Shown piece by piece: positions 15,986 to 24,920 of a stretch of DNA of 64,000 nt. Each line of letters begins with the position of its first letter. The first letter of the stretch is position 1. Origin of the DNA: Clostridia bacterium (lineage in GTDB: Bacteria; Bacillota; Clostridia; Oscillospirales; CAG-272); NCBI GenBank assembly GCA_017420755.1, contig JAFQOG010000028.1, positions 1 through 64,000 on the forward strand. The letters are read 5' to 3'. The notes under the pieces are model-generated. The model was not told the DNA's origin. It saw only the letters and a program-made list of their open reading frames with translations, and did no database searches. Position numbers and translations under genes: made by a program.

Positions 15986-16375
15986 TTAAAGTGTGAAAAA
16001 TTCCTCATCCTCGGCAGCTGTTTCAAACGCCTCACCACTAACGTCAACATCCTTTGGAGCAATAATATATACATCGTTTGCCGCCTTTGAAATTGAAAGG
16101 TTGAGCGCGTATGCAGCACCACTGACAAAGTCAATAACTCTTGGGTAAACATCCTTGTCCATATTTTCAAGATTTAAAAATACGGTTCTGCTTTCAACTA
16201 AGCAGTCAACAGCACTAAGGGACTGCTGGAATGTCTTTGGCTTGCAGATTTTTATATCGTGAGGGGTTGCAATTGAGACATCAGGCTCAACCTCAGCCTC
16301 CTTCTTCTCCTCAAGCTCTTCCTCGTCCTCGAAATTGTCAAATTTTCTCTTTCTAAATAAAGCAAGAAATCCCAT
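15986..16375 (-). CDS. sepF: Cell division protein SepF
   Basis: A 129-residue SepF. It starts with the short amphipathic membrane-binding helix (MGFLALFRKRKF), then an acidic linker rich in Glu (17-31), then the conserved SepF domain (about 38-120) with VFLNLENMDKD and DFVSGAAYAL. SepF polymerises into rings that anchor FtsZ to the membrane. It starts 2 nt after the YggS stop and sits before yggT, the conserved ylmE-sepF-ylmG order. Confidence 0.93.
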   Translation of the reverse strand: MGFLALFRKRKFDNFEDEEELEEKKEAEVEPDVSIATPHDIKICKPKTFQQSLSAVDCLVESRTVFLNLENMDKDVYPRVIDFVSGAAYALNLSISKAANDVYIIAPKDVDVSGEAFETAAEDEEFFTL

Positions 16376-16377
16376 AA

Positions 16378-17973
16378 TTATTTCCTTTCTCCAAATATTT
16401 TGCTTCCAACCCGAACAAGAGTAGCACCTGCCCTGATTGCGTATTCATAGCTTTCGCTCATTCCCATTGATAGTATAGCAGTCGGGTCATTTCCAAAAAG
16501 CTCGTCAAAAAGCTTTTTAGTTAATCCAAAATAAGTCATATATTCTTCACCAGAGCATTTTGGTGCCATTGTCATAAGGCCACGCACACGTACGTTTTCG
16601 AGCCTTGAAAGCTCTTTATAAAAGGCGGGAACATCCTCTGGCATAATTCCACCCTTGTTTTCCTCGCGTCCACTGTTGACCTCAATCAAAACATCCATTG
16701 TTTTGCCAATTTTCTTCGCTCTTTTGTCAATCTCCTCGGCTAAGGGAATTGAGTCGAGCGAGTGGATAAGGCAGACCTTATCAATTATATATTTAACCTT
16801 GTTTTTTTGCAGAGTGCCAATAAAGTGAAGCTCTGCGCGTTTATCATAAAAGTCATACTTTTCAACAAGCTCGTTGACACGGTTTTCGCCGATAATTTTA
16901 ACGCCACAGCCAATAAGATAATTTATATCCTCGGGTGCTTGTGTTTTTGTTGCAGCAAGCAAGGAAACCCTGCCATCTTTATCGAGCTCATCAATTTTTG
17001 ATTTGACAGCTTGATAGCTTTCTTTGATTTTGTTAAAACGGTCATCCATTGGATTTTTACCCTCTATAATATCGCAAGCGCACTTAAATGGGTCGCATAA
17101 GTCAATGAAAATCTTGTGATAGCCATCGTGCCCACCGAACCAGGTCAACTGACGCTTTGCGTAGTGACGTGTCGCTTTTTTTAATTCATCTATACAAAAT
17201 TCAAGTGAGGCATTACCCTCAAAATACGGAATAAATTCTTTATACCCAATTGCACCAAACGAGGTGTATTCCTCTTTTAAAAAGCCGCTGTCATAAAGAC
17301 GCTTAGCTTCATCTAAAAGTCCTTCCTTTAGCATAAGGTCAACACGGCTTTCGATTCGTTCATACAAAAGCTCACGGTCCTTTGCACACAAGAAAAAGAC
17401 AGTCGAATCATAAGGGGAAGCAGCCTCCCTTGACTCCTTATCAAGCTCGCTTTTTGTTTTGCCCGTTGCTTTGTAAATTTCCAAAGCGCGAATAACCCTT
17501 TTAATGTTGTTTTTGTGTATGGCATCAGCACTTTCTGGGTCAATTTCTCTTAGCATATTGTGAAGGTAATCAGCACCCTCAGAGCTTGCTATTTTTTCAA
17601 GCTGAGCGCGATACTCGTCATCCCTTGCCGTTTCGGAAAATGAGGGCATTTTCAAAACACTGTCGAGGTATAGCCCTGTGCCACCACAGAAAATCGGAGT
17701 CTTTCCTCTTTTTATTATATCATCTATTGTATTTTTTGCAAGTATTTGATAGTCTGCGCACGAAAAATTTTCGTTTGGGTTTCTAATATCAATTAAGTGG
17801 TGGGGAACAGAGAAAAGCTCATCCCTTGTGGGTTTTGCTGTTCCTATATCCATTCCACGGTAAATTTGCATAGAATCAACGGAGATAATTTCGCCATTAT
17901 ATTTCTTTGCTAATTTGATTGCGAGCGCTGTTTTGCCAACTGCGGTAGGCCCAACTATTGCAAAAACCTTCAT
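16378..17973 (-). CDS. miaA-yggS: Fused MiaA (tRNA dimethylallyltransferase) and YggS (PLP-binding) protein
   Basis: One open frame of 531 codons joins two normally separate proteins. Residues 1 to about 305 are complete MiaA: P-loop GPTAVGKT, the SVDSMQIYRGMDIGTAKP motif, then HHLID and TGLYL. MiaA prenylates A37 of tRNAs reading UNN codons. Residues 309-531 are complete YggS/YlmE, a PLP-binding homeostasis protein, with K343 in AATKTQ, IIGENRVNE, HFIGTLQKNK and GMSESYEYAI. Met309 (17047-17049) is preceded by AGAGGGT 9 nt upstream, so a separate YggS may also be made from an internal start. Either a true fusion or a lost stop codon would explain it. Confidence 0.85.
   Translation of the reverse strand: MKVFAIVGPTAVGKTALAIKLAKKYNGEIISVDSMQIYRGMDIGTAKPTRDELFSVPHHLIDIRNPNENFSCADYQILAKNTIDDIIKRGKTPIFCGGTGLYLDSVLKMPSFSETARDDEYRAQLEKIASSEGADYLHNMLREIDPESADAIHKNNIKRVIRALEIYKATGKTKSELDKESREAASPYDSTVFFLCAKDRELLYERIESRVDLMLKEGLLDEAKRLYDSGFLKEEYTSFGAIGYKEFIPYFEGNASLEFCIDELKKATRHYAKRQLTWFGGHDGYHKIFIDLCDPFKCACDIIEGKNPMDDRFNKIKESYQAVKSKIDELDKDGRVSLLAATKTQAPEDINYLIGCGVKIIGENRVNELVEKYDFYDKRAELHFIGTLQKNKVKYIIDKVCLIHSLDSIPLAEEIDKRAKKIGKTMDVLIEVNSGREENKGGIMPEDVPAFYKELSRLENVRVRGLMTMAPKCSGEEYMTYFGLTKKLFDELFGNDPTAILSMGMSESYEYAIRAGATLVRVGSKIFGERK
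17047..17065 (-). promoter_or_regulatory. Internal ribosome binding site and start within miaA-yggS
   Basis: AGAGGGT (17059-17065) lies 9 nt before the in-frame ATG (17047-17049), exactly where a stand-alone YggS protein would begin. Confidence 0.6.
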
Positions 17974-17994
17974 GGTTATCTCCTTTCGATTGAA

Positions 17995-19077
17995 TTATTC
18001 TATCAGCATAGCATCGCCAAACGAGAAAAATCTGTATTTTTCGTCAACAGCAGTTTTGTATGCCTCCATGATTTTTTCCTTGCCACGCAACGCACTAACA
18101 AGCATAAGAAGTGTGCTTTCTGGCAAATGGAAGTTTGTAATTAGTGTGTCAACAGCCTTGAATTTGTAACCTGGGTAGATAAAAATTCCGGTGTTGTCAC
18201 TCGTTTCTAAAATTTTACCATTTTCGTCACTCGCACTTTCAAGTGTTCGACACGAGGTTGTTCCAACGGCGATAATCCTACCGCCCTTCGCCCTTCTTTC
18301 GTTTATAATGTCGGCACTTTCCTTTGATACGGAAATATATTCGGCGTGCATAATATGATCGGTTATTTTATCAGCCTTAACAGGTCTGAATGTGCCAAGC
18401 CCAACGTGTAGCATAACAGGAACAACAGCCACACCCTTTTCCTTGATTTTGTCAAGAAGCTCAGGGGTGAAGTGAAGTCCGGCTGTTGGTGCTGCCGCAC
18501 TTCCGTTTTCACGCGCGTAAACCGTTTGATATCTTTCTTGGTCCTCAAGCTTTTCAGTGATGTAAGGGGGCAAGGGCATAGAGCCGATTTTTTCAAGCAC
18601 CTCGAAAATATTCGAATATATACTTTCATCATATTCGAACTTAACAATTCTGTTTCCGTCCTCAATAACATCTAAAACAGTAGCAACAAGTGTTTTTTCA
18701 AACTTGATTTTTCCGCCGATTTTTATTTTTTTAGCGGGGCGCAAAAGCACCTCCCACTCGTTGTTTTTGAGCTGCTTTAATAGAAGCGTTTCAATTTTTG
18801 ACGGAGCCGAAACAAAGCCCTCACCATCACGCACCTTCTCACCCCAAATTCTTGCAGGGATAACACGAGAATCATTAATAACAAGGGTGTCCTCTGGATT
18901 TAAATAGTCGATAATATCATAAAAGTGCTTGTGCTCAATTTCGCCATCTTTTTTAATGACTAAAAGGCGCGAGGAATCGCGAGGGGTAACTGGCGTTTGC
19001 GCAATTAGCTCCTTCGGTAATTCATAATAAAAATCGCTGGTTTTTAGCTCGGTTTCGGGTAGGCTGTTTTTAATCAT
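17995..19077 (-). CDS. queA: S-adenosylmethionine:tRNA ribosyltransferase-isomerase
   Basis: A 360-residue QueA, which transfers and rearranges the ribosyl group of SAM to make epoxyqueuosine in tRNA. Hallmarks are [48 protein letters not shown] and TSCRTLES. It is about 15 residues longer than usual, mainly at the N-terminus; a shorter start is possible but has no better ribosome site. It is the first gene of the operon and lies 21 nt before miaA-yggS. Both are tRNA-modification genes. Confidence 0.94.
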   Translation of the reverse strand: MIKNSLPETELKTSDFYYELPKELIAQTPVTPRDSSRLLVIKKDGEIEHKHFYDIIDYLNPEDTLVINDSRVIPARIWGEKVRDGEGFVSAPSKIETLLLKQLKNNEWEVLLRPAKKIKIGGKIKFEKTLVATVLDVIEDGNRIVKFEYDESIYSNIFEVLEKIGSMPLPPYITEKLEDQERYQTVYARENGSAAAPTAGLHFTPELLDKIKEKGVAVVPVMLHVGLGTFRPVKADKITDHIMHAEYISVSKESADIINERRAKGGRIIAVGTTSCRTLESASDENGKILETSDNTGIFIYPGYKFKAVDTLITNFHLPESTLLMLVSALRGKEKIMEAYKTAVDEKYRFFSFGDAMLIE

Positions 19078-19127
19078 TTTTGTCCTTTAGTGCGTGTCAC
19101 AACGCAAAATTTATCATAATTATATAT

Positions 19128-19156
19128 ATTATAAAGCATTTAATTTGCTTTTTCAA
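19128..19156 (-). promoter_or_regulatory. Promoter of the queA-miaA/yggS-sepF-yggT-lspA-rluD operon
   Basis: On the minus strand TTGAAA (19151-19156) and TATAAT (19128-19133) are 17 bp apart, about 50 nt upstream of queA. The region also precedes dapA on the other strand. Confidence 0.8.
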
Positions 19157-19178
19157 CAGTTTTGAAAGGTTTTTTAAT

Positions 19179-20066
19179 ATGAGTTACAAGGAAAAAATAT
19201 TTTTTGGAAGCGCCACCGCCATAATTACGCCATTTAAAAATGGGGAAATAGACTATGAGGCATTTGAAGGCTTGATAGAATTTCAAATAAAAAACAAGAC
19301 GGATGCGCTGGTGGTTTTAGGTACAACAGGAGAGGCGCCAACCGTGTCGGAGAGCGAAAGAGAAGAGATTGTCGCCTTTGCTAAAAGTAAAATCAAAGGT
19401 CGAATACCACTCATTGTTGGCACTGGCACAAACTCGACCGAAACGACGATAAGATATTCAAAAAACGCACACTCCCTCGGGGCAAATGCAATTTTGGTTG
19501 TCACACCGTATTACAACAAGCCTACCGAAAACGGACTTGTTGAGCATTATAAGGAAATAGCAAAAAGGGTAGATTTGCCAATTATTATATATAACGTCCC
19601 GTCACGCACAGGGGTCAAGCTGACTAAAAGAGTTTTATATGAGCTTCGCAATATTTCAAACCTTGTCGGGGTAAAGGAGGCAAGTGGAAGCTTAGATTTT
19701 TTTGGTGAGATTGCTAATGAGCTTGGTGAATATTATAGCTTTTACACAGGAAATGACGATTTAACCTACGATTCGCTCCTTCGGGGCTCAAGTGGCGTTG
19801 TTTCCGTGGTTTCAAATCTCATGCCAAGAGAAATGCACGACTTATGTGCTCTTTTTAAAAAAGGTGAAATTGAAAAAAGCAAGGAAATACAAAATGAGCT
19901 TAACCCTCTTATAAAGGAAATATTTTATGAAACAAATCCGATTCCTATAAAGCAGGCGCTATCGTTCTTGGGCTATTGCAAAAACGAGCTACGTCTCCCG
20001 CTTTCACCCTCTACGCGCACGGGCGAAATTTATAACTTAATTTTAAATTTAAAGTATAAATTTTAA
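19179..20066 (+). CDS. dapA: 4-hydroxy-tetrahydrodipicolinate synthase (DapA family)
   Basis: A 295-residue TIM-barrel aldolase. The start is ATG 19179, with AAAGGT just upstream; an earlier in-frame start would add a 33-residue hydrophobic leader with no family match. It shows GTTGEAPT, YYNKPT, Y138 in IIYNVPSRTG, and the Schiff-base lysine K166 in VGVKEASG. It condenses pyruvate with aspartate semialdehyde for lysine and diaminopimelate synthesis. The isolated location leaves a small chance of a related pyruvate aldolase, but these motifs fit DapA. Confidence 0.9.
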   Translation: MSYKEKIFFGSATAIITPFKNGEIDYEAFEGLIEFQIKNKTDALVVLGTTGEAPTVSESEREEIVAFAKSKIKGRIPLIVGTGTNSTETTIRYSKNAHSLGANAILVVTPYYNKPTENGLVEHYKEIAKRVDLPIIIYNVPSRTGVKLTKRVLYELRNISNLVGVKEASGSLDFFGEIANELGEYYSFYTGNDDLTYDSLLRGSSGVVSVVSNLMPREMHDLCALFKKGEIEKSKEIQNELNPLIKEIFYETNPIPIKQALSFLGYCKNELRLPLSPSTRTGEIYNLILNLKYKF

Positions 20067-20071
20067 AATTA

Positions 20072-20100
20072 TTGACAAAATATAATGTTTATGCTAAAAT
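20072..20100 (+). promoter_or_regulatory. Promoter of the zinc-ribbon membrane protein gene
   Basis: TTGACA (20072-20077) and TAAAAT (20095-20100) are spaced 17 bp, starting just after the dapA stop. Confidence 0.85.
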
Positions 20101-20135
20101 AACAATATAATATTTATTTTGAAGGGAGAAAAGTC

Positions 20136-20747
20136 ATGATTTGTCCAACATGTAATAAAGAAATCGAAGACGGCGTATTAGTTTGCGAATACTGCGGTCA
20201 AGAATTTGTTTATGAAGAGTATGAAGAAGAGGAAGAAGTAGTTGCTGAAGAAGCAGCTGTTGAAGAAGTAGCTGTTGAAGAAGTAGCTGAAGAAACAGTC
20301 GTTGAAGAGGTTGCTGAAGAAACAGTTGAGGAAGAAGCAGTTGAAGAGGCGGCTGTTGAAGAAGTAACTGAAGAAGTAGCTGAAGAAGTTGCCGAGGCTG
20401 AAGCCGAGGTTGCTGTTGCACCAAAGAAGGGCCTTTCAATAGCAGCATTTGTTTGCGCTATTTGTGGTGCAGCGTTTGCATTAACTCCAGCAGGTATAGT
20501 TCTTTCAATTCTCGCACTTGTATTTAACTACAAATACAAGGCAAAGGGCGGAGAAGTAACCAAGATGGTTAAAGCTACAAAGATTCTCGGCATTATTGCT
20601 CTTGCAGTTTCTGGTGCTGTGTTTGTAATCGGATTGTGCTCCGGCTCATTCTTGGCAGCAACAAGATGGAATGATTGTGAGAAATTCTGCAGAAGATTCA
20701 TCGACTGGGTTGGTGATTTCTTCAAACTCTTTAGAGTGTTCAGATAA
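20136..20747 (+). CDS. Zinc-ribbon membrane protein with Glu-Val-Ala repeats
   Basis: A 203-residue protein in three parts. The N-terminal zinc ribbon has C3/C6 and C17/C20. A very acidic low-complexity stretch (about 25-92) is built from short EEVAVEEVAEE-like repeats, encoded by near-repetitive gaagaagtagct DNA. Two hydrophobic helices follow (about 100-128 and 145-170). The C-terminal tail is short, basic and aromatic. The design resembles zinc-ribbon/DUF4190-like proteins of Firmicutes of unknown role. GAAGGGAG precedes the start. It has its own promoter and terminator. Confidence 0.75.
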   Translation: MICPTCNKEIEDGVLVCEYCGQEFVYEEYEEEEEVVAEEAAVEEVAVEEVAEETVVEEVAEETVEEEAVEEAAVEEVTEEVAEEVAEAEAEVAVAPKKGLSIAAFVCAICGAAFALTPAGIVLSILALVFNYKYKAKGGEVTKMVKATKILGIIALAVSGAVFVIGLCSGSFLAATRWNDCEKFCRRFIDWVGDFFKLFRVFR

Positions 20748-20752
20748 AAACA

Positions 20753-20781
20753 AAAGCCTTCGCTTTGGCGAGGGCTTTTTG
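20753..20781 (+). terminator. Terminator after the zinc-ribbon gene
   Basis: aaaagccttcgc/gcgagggctttt forms a stem with a tttg loop, followed by a T-rich tract. Confidence 0.8.
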
Positions 20782-20803
20782 TTTTTTCTATATAAAAATC
20801 AGC

Positions 20804-20835
20804 AAAAAAGACGACTCTTGCGAGTCGCCTTTTAT
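20804..20835 (-). terminator. Terminator of the lipoprotein gene
   Basis: On the minus strand ggcgactc/gagtcgtc forms a stem with one mismatch, followed by TTTTTT. It lies 13 nt after the lipoprotein stop. Confidence 0.75.
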
Positions 20836-20847
20836 TTTGTTAGAAAA

Positions 20848-22461
20848 TTATCTTGAAAGAAGAATGAAGCTATATTCGGTTTCGTTATCCTTGTCTGTTT
20901 CCTTAACAACGATAACATGGTTGTCATCCAATGCACCGGCAGCTACAAATTCAACATTTTCACCTTTAGAGCGGTCAGCTTCGTAAGAGGTGATAGGGTT
21001 ACCAGCAGTTGTGAGTACAGAAATGGTTTTATCTGTGCCGTCTTCAACAACCTCAAGGTTGATGAAGTATTTGCTTACAGCGATTTCAACTGATGCATCG
21101 TCATCATCAGTAGCAATTGCATTTGTGCCTGATGTTGTAACGAGGTAATATGTTACATCGCTCTTCTTCTCAGCTCTAACCTTGTAAACGATAGAGTCAA
21201 CTGTTGTTCCAACAACTGATGTATATTCATCAAGTGCAACAACGAGGCTGAGGTCGTCTGTGCTGTAGATTGCTTTGTTAGTGTAAATGAAGTTCTTGTT
21301 GTAGCCTTGAGCTCTTCCGATTTCACCAACAACCTTGTTCTTTTCGTTGTATACTCTTGTGAAGTAATCGCCGTTAACGAGGTATCTTGTATCGGAAATA
21401 GCCTTGTAGTTTGTTCCTTCGTCAGTGATTTCGAATTCTTGAACCTTACCCTTGTTTGAGAGGTAAACTGTGAATGCATCGCCTTCGTTGTTTACGCCGT
21501 AAACAACCTCTTCGTTGTCAATTTTGTAAGCGGTAGCCTTATTGTCAGCTTCCTTAACAAAGCCACAGTCATGTTCTTCGAAATATTCTGTTGCTGTTGT
21601 AACGCTTTGGATGATGTAGTCGAGATTGATTTGCTTGTAGCTCATTCTCTTTGTGTTGTAGATGTATGTATCAAGGATGTAGCATGTGCCATCTTCAACA
21701 TAGTCATAGTTTGCATCGAATACATCTTCATAATCGCCAACTGTTGATTTAACTTGAACTAAAACATTTCCGTTGTCGAGAATGAATGATTCAGATTTTT
21801 CTGACTTGTAGTAAGCCTTTGAGTTGCTTGTGAATGTTTGAACATCAACTTGTGTGAATTCTTCATCAAATACGAAGATCTTTGAGCCGTTAACGAGAAC
21901 ATAGCTGTCTTTAGCAGTCTTAAGTTGACGAAGAACGTCTACGTCAACAACAGTGTCGTTGAGGTCCTTCTTCATGTTGAGTGAGCCCTCTTCGAAGAAG
22001 TAAAGCTTGTCGTCAGCAACTACTGCATCAACCTCGAAGTTGGGAAGAGCAACAGGTGTGTCTTGAAGAGCTGTAAGAAGAGCTGTACCAGCATCATTGT
22101 AGATTGCGTAAGTTGTTTCGCCCTCGTCATCTGTGAATGCAGTGTAGAAAAGGTCGTCGCCAAGGAAACCTACATTGTAGTTTTCAGATGAGTCAGCGTC
22201 GCCAGACCAAACTGAGTTACCAGAAAGAACATTGTAAACACGGTGTGTTGTATCGCCGTTGTCATATTCTTTTGTGTAGAGGAATTTGCTATTGAGAGCG
22301 CTGTAGGAACCATCTACAACAGTTGCGGCAGCTGTTGCATAGCTTGCCTTGTCTTCAACCTTTGTGTTTGCAATTTGCTTTACAAATTTGCCACAGGATG
22401 TAAGAACGAGTGGTAAGCAAAGAAGCAAGCAAACAACAAGTGCTAAGATTCTTTTTTTCAT
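20848..22461 (-). CDS. Lipoprotein of unknown function, probable beta-repeat fold
   Basis: A 537-residue lipoprotein with signal MKKRILALVVCLLLCLPLVLT-type hydrophobic core and a cysteine in the lipobox LTSC. The mature part is acidic and rich in Asp, Tyr, Val and Thr. Recurrent strands of the form DxKLYFFEEG, NGSKIFVFDEEF or DTRYLVNGDYF suggest a beta-propeller or similar repeat fold; this is inference from pattern only. There is a strong TTGACA/TATAAT promoter and AAAGGAG site, so it is probably well expressed. It is monocistronic. I do not recognise the family. Confidence 0.75.
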   Translation of the reverse strand: MKKRILALVVCLLLCLPLVLTSCGKFVKQIANTKVEDKASYATAAATVVDGSYSALNSKFLYTKEYDNGDTTHRVYNVLSGNSVWSGDADSSENYNVGFLGDDLFYTAFTDDEGETTYAIYNDAGTALLTALQDTPVALPNFEVDAVVADDKLYFFEEGSLNMKKDLNDTVVDVDVLRQLKTAKDSYVLVNGSKIFVFDEEFTQVDVQTFTSNSKAYYKSEKSESFILDNGNVLVQVKSTVGDYEDVFDANYDYVEDGTCYILDTYIYNTKRMSYKQINLDYIIQSVTTATEYFEEHDCGFVKEADNKATAYKIDNEEVVYGVNNEGDAFTVYLSNKGKVQEFEITDEGTNYKAISDTRYLVNGDYFTRVYNEKNKVVGEIGRAQGYNKNFIYTNKAIYSTDDLSLVVALDEYTSVVGTTVDSIVYKVRAEKKSDVTYYLVTTSGTNAIATDDDDASVEIAVSKYFINLEVVEDGTDKTISVLTTAGNPITSYEADRSKGENVEFVAAGALDDNHVIVVKETDKDNETEYSFILLSR

Positions 22462-22496
22462 TTTCTTAATCTCCTTTAAAATAAAATGGTAGTTTA

Positions 22497-22525
22497 ATTA
22501 TAATATAAAACAAAAGGGATGTCAA
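22497..22525 (-). promoter_or_regulatory. Promoter of the lipoprotein gene
   Basis: On the minus strand, full consensus TTGACA (22520-22525) and TATAAT (22497-22502) with a 17-bp spacer. Confidence 0.88.
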
Positions 22526-22600
22526 TGGTTTTTAAAAAAAATTCACAATCACAAATAAAAAAGAAGAAGGAGCAAAAGTCCTTCTTCCTATTTATTAAAA

Positions 22601-24652
22601 TTATCTGTCTAAATCGCGTGGCTTTACCTTTGCAGCGATTTGCTGAGGAACCTCTTCATATCTTACAAAGTGGAATGTAAAGTTGCCTCTGCCTTGAGTC
22701 ATGGCGCGTAGCGAGATTACATAGTCAGTCATTTCAGATTTTGGAACCTCGGCTTCAACAACTGAGTATTTTGGACGGTGTGCATCTGGCTCCATGCCCA
22801 TAACGCGTCCACGACGCTTGTTAAGGTCGCCCATAACGTCACCAACCATAGATTCAGGAACGCTAACCTTCAATGTTCCAATAGGCTCAAGAAGTGTAGG
22901 CTGAGCATTGATAAGCTCCTTATATGCAAGACGTGCAGCGAGCTTAAATGAAAGCTCGTTAGAGTCAACATCGTGGTATGAGCCGCCAGTCAAATCTGCT
23001 GCCAAATTAACCATTGGATAGCCAAGAAGAACGCCGGATTCCATAGCATCTGTAAGTCCCTTTTCAACAGCAGGGAAGTAGTTCTTTGGAACCTCGCCGC
23101 CAACAACGCTTGTTGTGAAGGTCAAGCCCTCGTTTTCGTCACAGTGTGAGAATGTGATTTTAACGTGACCGTACTGACCAGCACCACCGGATTGCTTTTT
23201 GTGCTTTCCTTCAACGCTAATTCTCTTCTTAATTGTTTCTCTATATGCAATCTTTGGCTCAACAAGAGAAATGTTAACGCCATATCTGTTTTTCAGCTTG
23301 CAAACAACTGTGTCAAGGTGAACGTCGCCAATACCCTTGAGCAAGAGCTCGCCTGTTTCAACAAAGTTTTCGTATTTAACTGTTTTGTCCTCGTCAAGAA
23401 CCTTGGCAATTGCGTTTGCAACCTTGTCCTCATCTCTGCCGTCAGTTTTGATTGCCATGGTCATATTTGCTTCTGGGAAGTTGATTTTTGCGTACTCTGT
23501 GTCTGACTTTTCACATAATGTGTCGCAGGTATTAGTGTTGTTAAGCTTTGCAATAACACCAATGTCACCACAGGCAAGAGAGTCAACCTCTGTTTGCTTT
23601 TTACCACAAATTGTGTAAATTTTTGCAAACTTTTCGCTTGTTCCGGTTGAAACGTTTTTAAGTGTCATATCCTTCTTTAATTCGCCATTCATAACCTTAA
23701 AGAAGGAGAAACGACCAACAAATGGGTCAGAAATTGTTTTAAATACAAATAGCTTACATTCGCCATCACGCTCGATAGCAACGTCGTTTCCGTTGATATC
23801 CTTTTCAACCTTTTTTGCGGTATGACGTGGGAATGATTGAGAAATTGAAGAAAGAATAGAGTAAATACCTCTCATGCTTTCTGAAGAACCGCACCAAACA
23901 GGAACGATTGAGCCGTTAATCATACCTTCATGAAGTGCATTAGCACATTCTTCCTCGGAAAATCTTTCGCCCTCGAAGAATTTTTCAAGCATTTCCTCGT
24001 TCGTTTGTGCGCAAGCTTCCATAAATATCTCTTGATATTTTTCAGCTATTTCAAGACGAGAAGGAGTCATTTCCTCCTCTTGTCTTTCACCGTTTGGCAG
24101 GTAACGGAAGCACTTCATGGTTTTTAGGTCAACCATCATTGTGCCGTTAGGCTCTTTAATTGGAATAAATACCGGACAAAGAGCATTGCCAAATTCTTCC
24201 CTTAATTCACTAAACACCTTGTCAAAGTCAGCATCTGGGTCATCACATTTGTTGATAAAGAACGCACGTGGCAGTCCCGCCTCTAAAGCGTTATACCAAC
24301 CGATTTCAGTACCAACCTCCATGCCAGATTTTGCATCAATATTTATAAGAGCAGCGTCAGCAACACGCAAAGCGCTTGAAACCTCTCCCGCAAAGCCAAG
24401 AAAGCCCGGACAGTCAATAAGGTTGATTTTGCATCCTTGCCACTCTAAATTAACAACGGATAAACCGATTGAAATTCCTCTTTTAATTTCTTCCTGGTCG
24501 TAGTCTGAAACTGTGTTGCCGTCGCAAATTCTTCCTAAACGGTCGGTTGCCTTTGCTTTGAAGAGCATAGACTCGATAGTAGCGGTCTTACCGCTTCCAC
24601 TGTGTCCGATTAAGCACACGTTTCTAATTTCATTTGTCGCAAATTTTGCCAT
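22601..24652 (-). CDS. EF-G-like translational GTPase (EF-G2 type)
   Basis: A 683-residue GTPase with the five-domain plan of elongation factor G. The P-loop is GHSGSGKT (16-23) instead of the canonical GHIDAGKT form, and G4 is NKCD (134-137). The G3 motif is DCPGF (80-84): Phe84 replaces the histidine that activates water in EF-G. These changes mark the EF-G2-like paralogues whose role is unclear and whose GTPase activity is expected to be weak. Domain IV (about 465-585) and V are present (GGAGQYGHV, GGEVPKNYFPAV). It is monocistronic with its own promoter. It is unlikely to be the main translocase. Confidence 0.88.
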   Translation of the reverse strand: MAKFATNEIRNVCLIGHSGSGKTATIESMLFKAKATDRLGRICDGNTVSDYDQEEIKRGISIGLSVVNLEWQGCKINLIDCPGFLGFAGEVSSALRVADAALINIDAKSGMEVGTEIGWYNALEAGLPRAFFINKCDDPDADFDKVFSELREEFGNALCPVFIPIKEPNGTMMVDLKTMKCFRYLPNGERQEEEMTPSRLEIAEKYQEIFMEACAQTNEEMLEKFFEGERFSEEECANALHEGMINGSIVPVWCGSSESMRGIYSILSSISQSFPRHTAKKVEKDINGNDVAIERDGECKLFVFKTISDPFVGRFSFFKVMNGELKKDMTLKNVSTGTSEKFAKIYTICGKKQTEVDSLACGDIGVIAKLNNTNTCDTLCEKSDTEYAKINFPEANMTMAIKTDGRDEDKVANAIAKVLDEDKTVKYENFVETGELLLKGIGDVHLDTVVCKLKNRYGVNISLVEPKIAYRETIKKRISVEGKHKKQSGGAGQYGHVKITFSHCDENEGLTFTTSVVGGEVPKNYFPAVEKGLTDAMESGVLLGYPMVNLAADLTGGSYHDVDSNELSFKLAARLAYKELINAQPTLLEPIGTLKVSVPESMVGDVMGDLNKRRGRVMGMEPDAHRPKYSVVEAEVPKSEMTDYVISLRAMTQGRGNFTFHFVRYEEVPQQIAAKVKPRDLDR

Positions 24653-24718
24653 TGTAAGTTTCCTCGATTCCTATGTATTAAAAAAGCAATTATTTAAAAT
24701 AAATGCCTGATTGAATTA

Positions 24719-24747
24719 ATTTTAACACACTTTATTTCATGTTTCAA
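24719..24747 (-). promoter_or_regulatory. Promoter of the EF-G-like gene
   Basis: On the minus strand TTGAAA (24742-24747) and TAAAAT (24719-24724) are 17 bp apart. The divergent HD gene has its own promoter further right. The rest of 24748-24859 is AT-rich with two ttgtgcaa motifs. Confidence 0.75.
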
Positions 24748-24859
24748 GATTTTTGTGCAATTTGTTTAGTTTTTTTCTCAAAAAAATAAAAATTTGTGCA
24801 AAATGACAATGGAAAGGCTTAAAAACGAGGTAAAATCAAAGTAAAAGTTGAACAAATAG

Positions 24860-24888
24860 TTGTAACTTTTATTCTTGTGTGCTAAAAT
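24860..24888 (+). promoter_or_regulatory. Promoter of the HD hydrolase gene
   Basis: TTGTAA (24860-24865) and TAAAAT (24883-24888) with a 17-bp spacer. Confidence 0.65.
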
Positions 24889-24920
24889 ACTAATGTAATG
24901 AAGCAATTTGCGAGGTACTT

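Noticed and set aside
20134-20448. Leu/Gln-rich protein antisense to the zinc-ribbon gene
   Set aside because: It arises from the opposite strand of the gaagaagtagct repeats and has no initiation signal.
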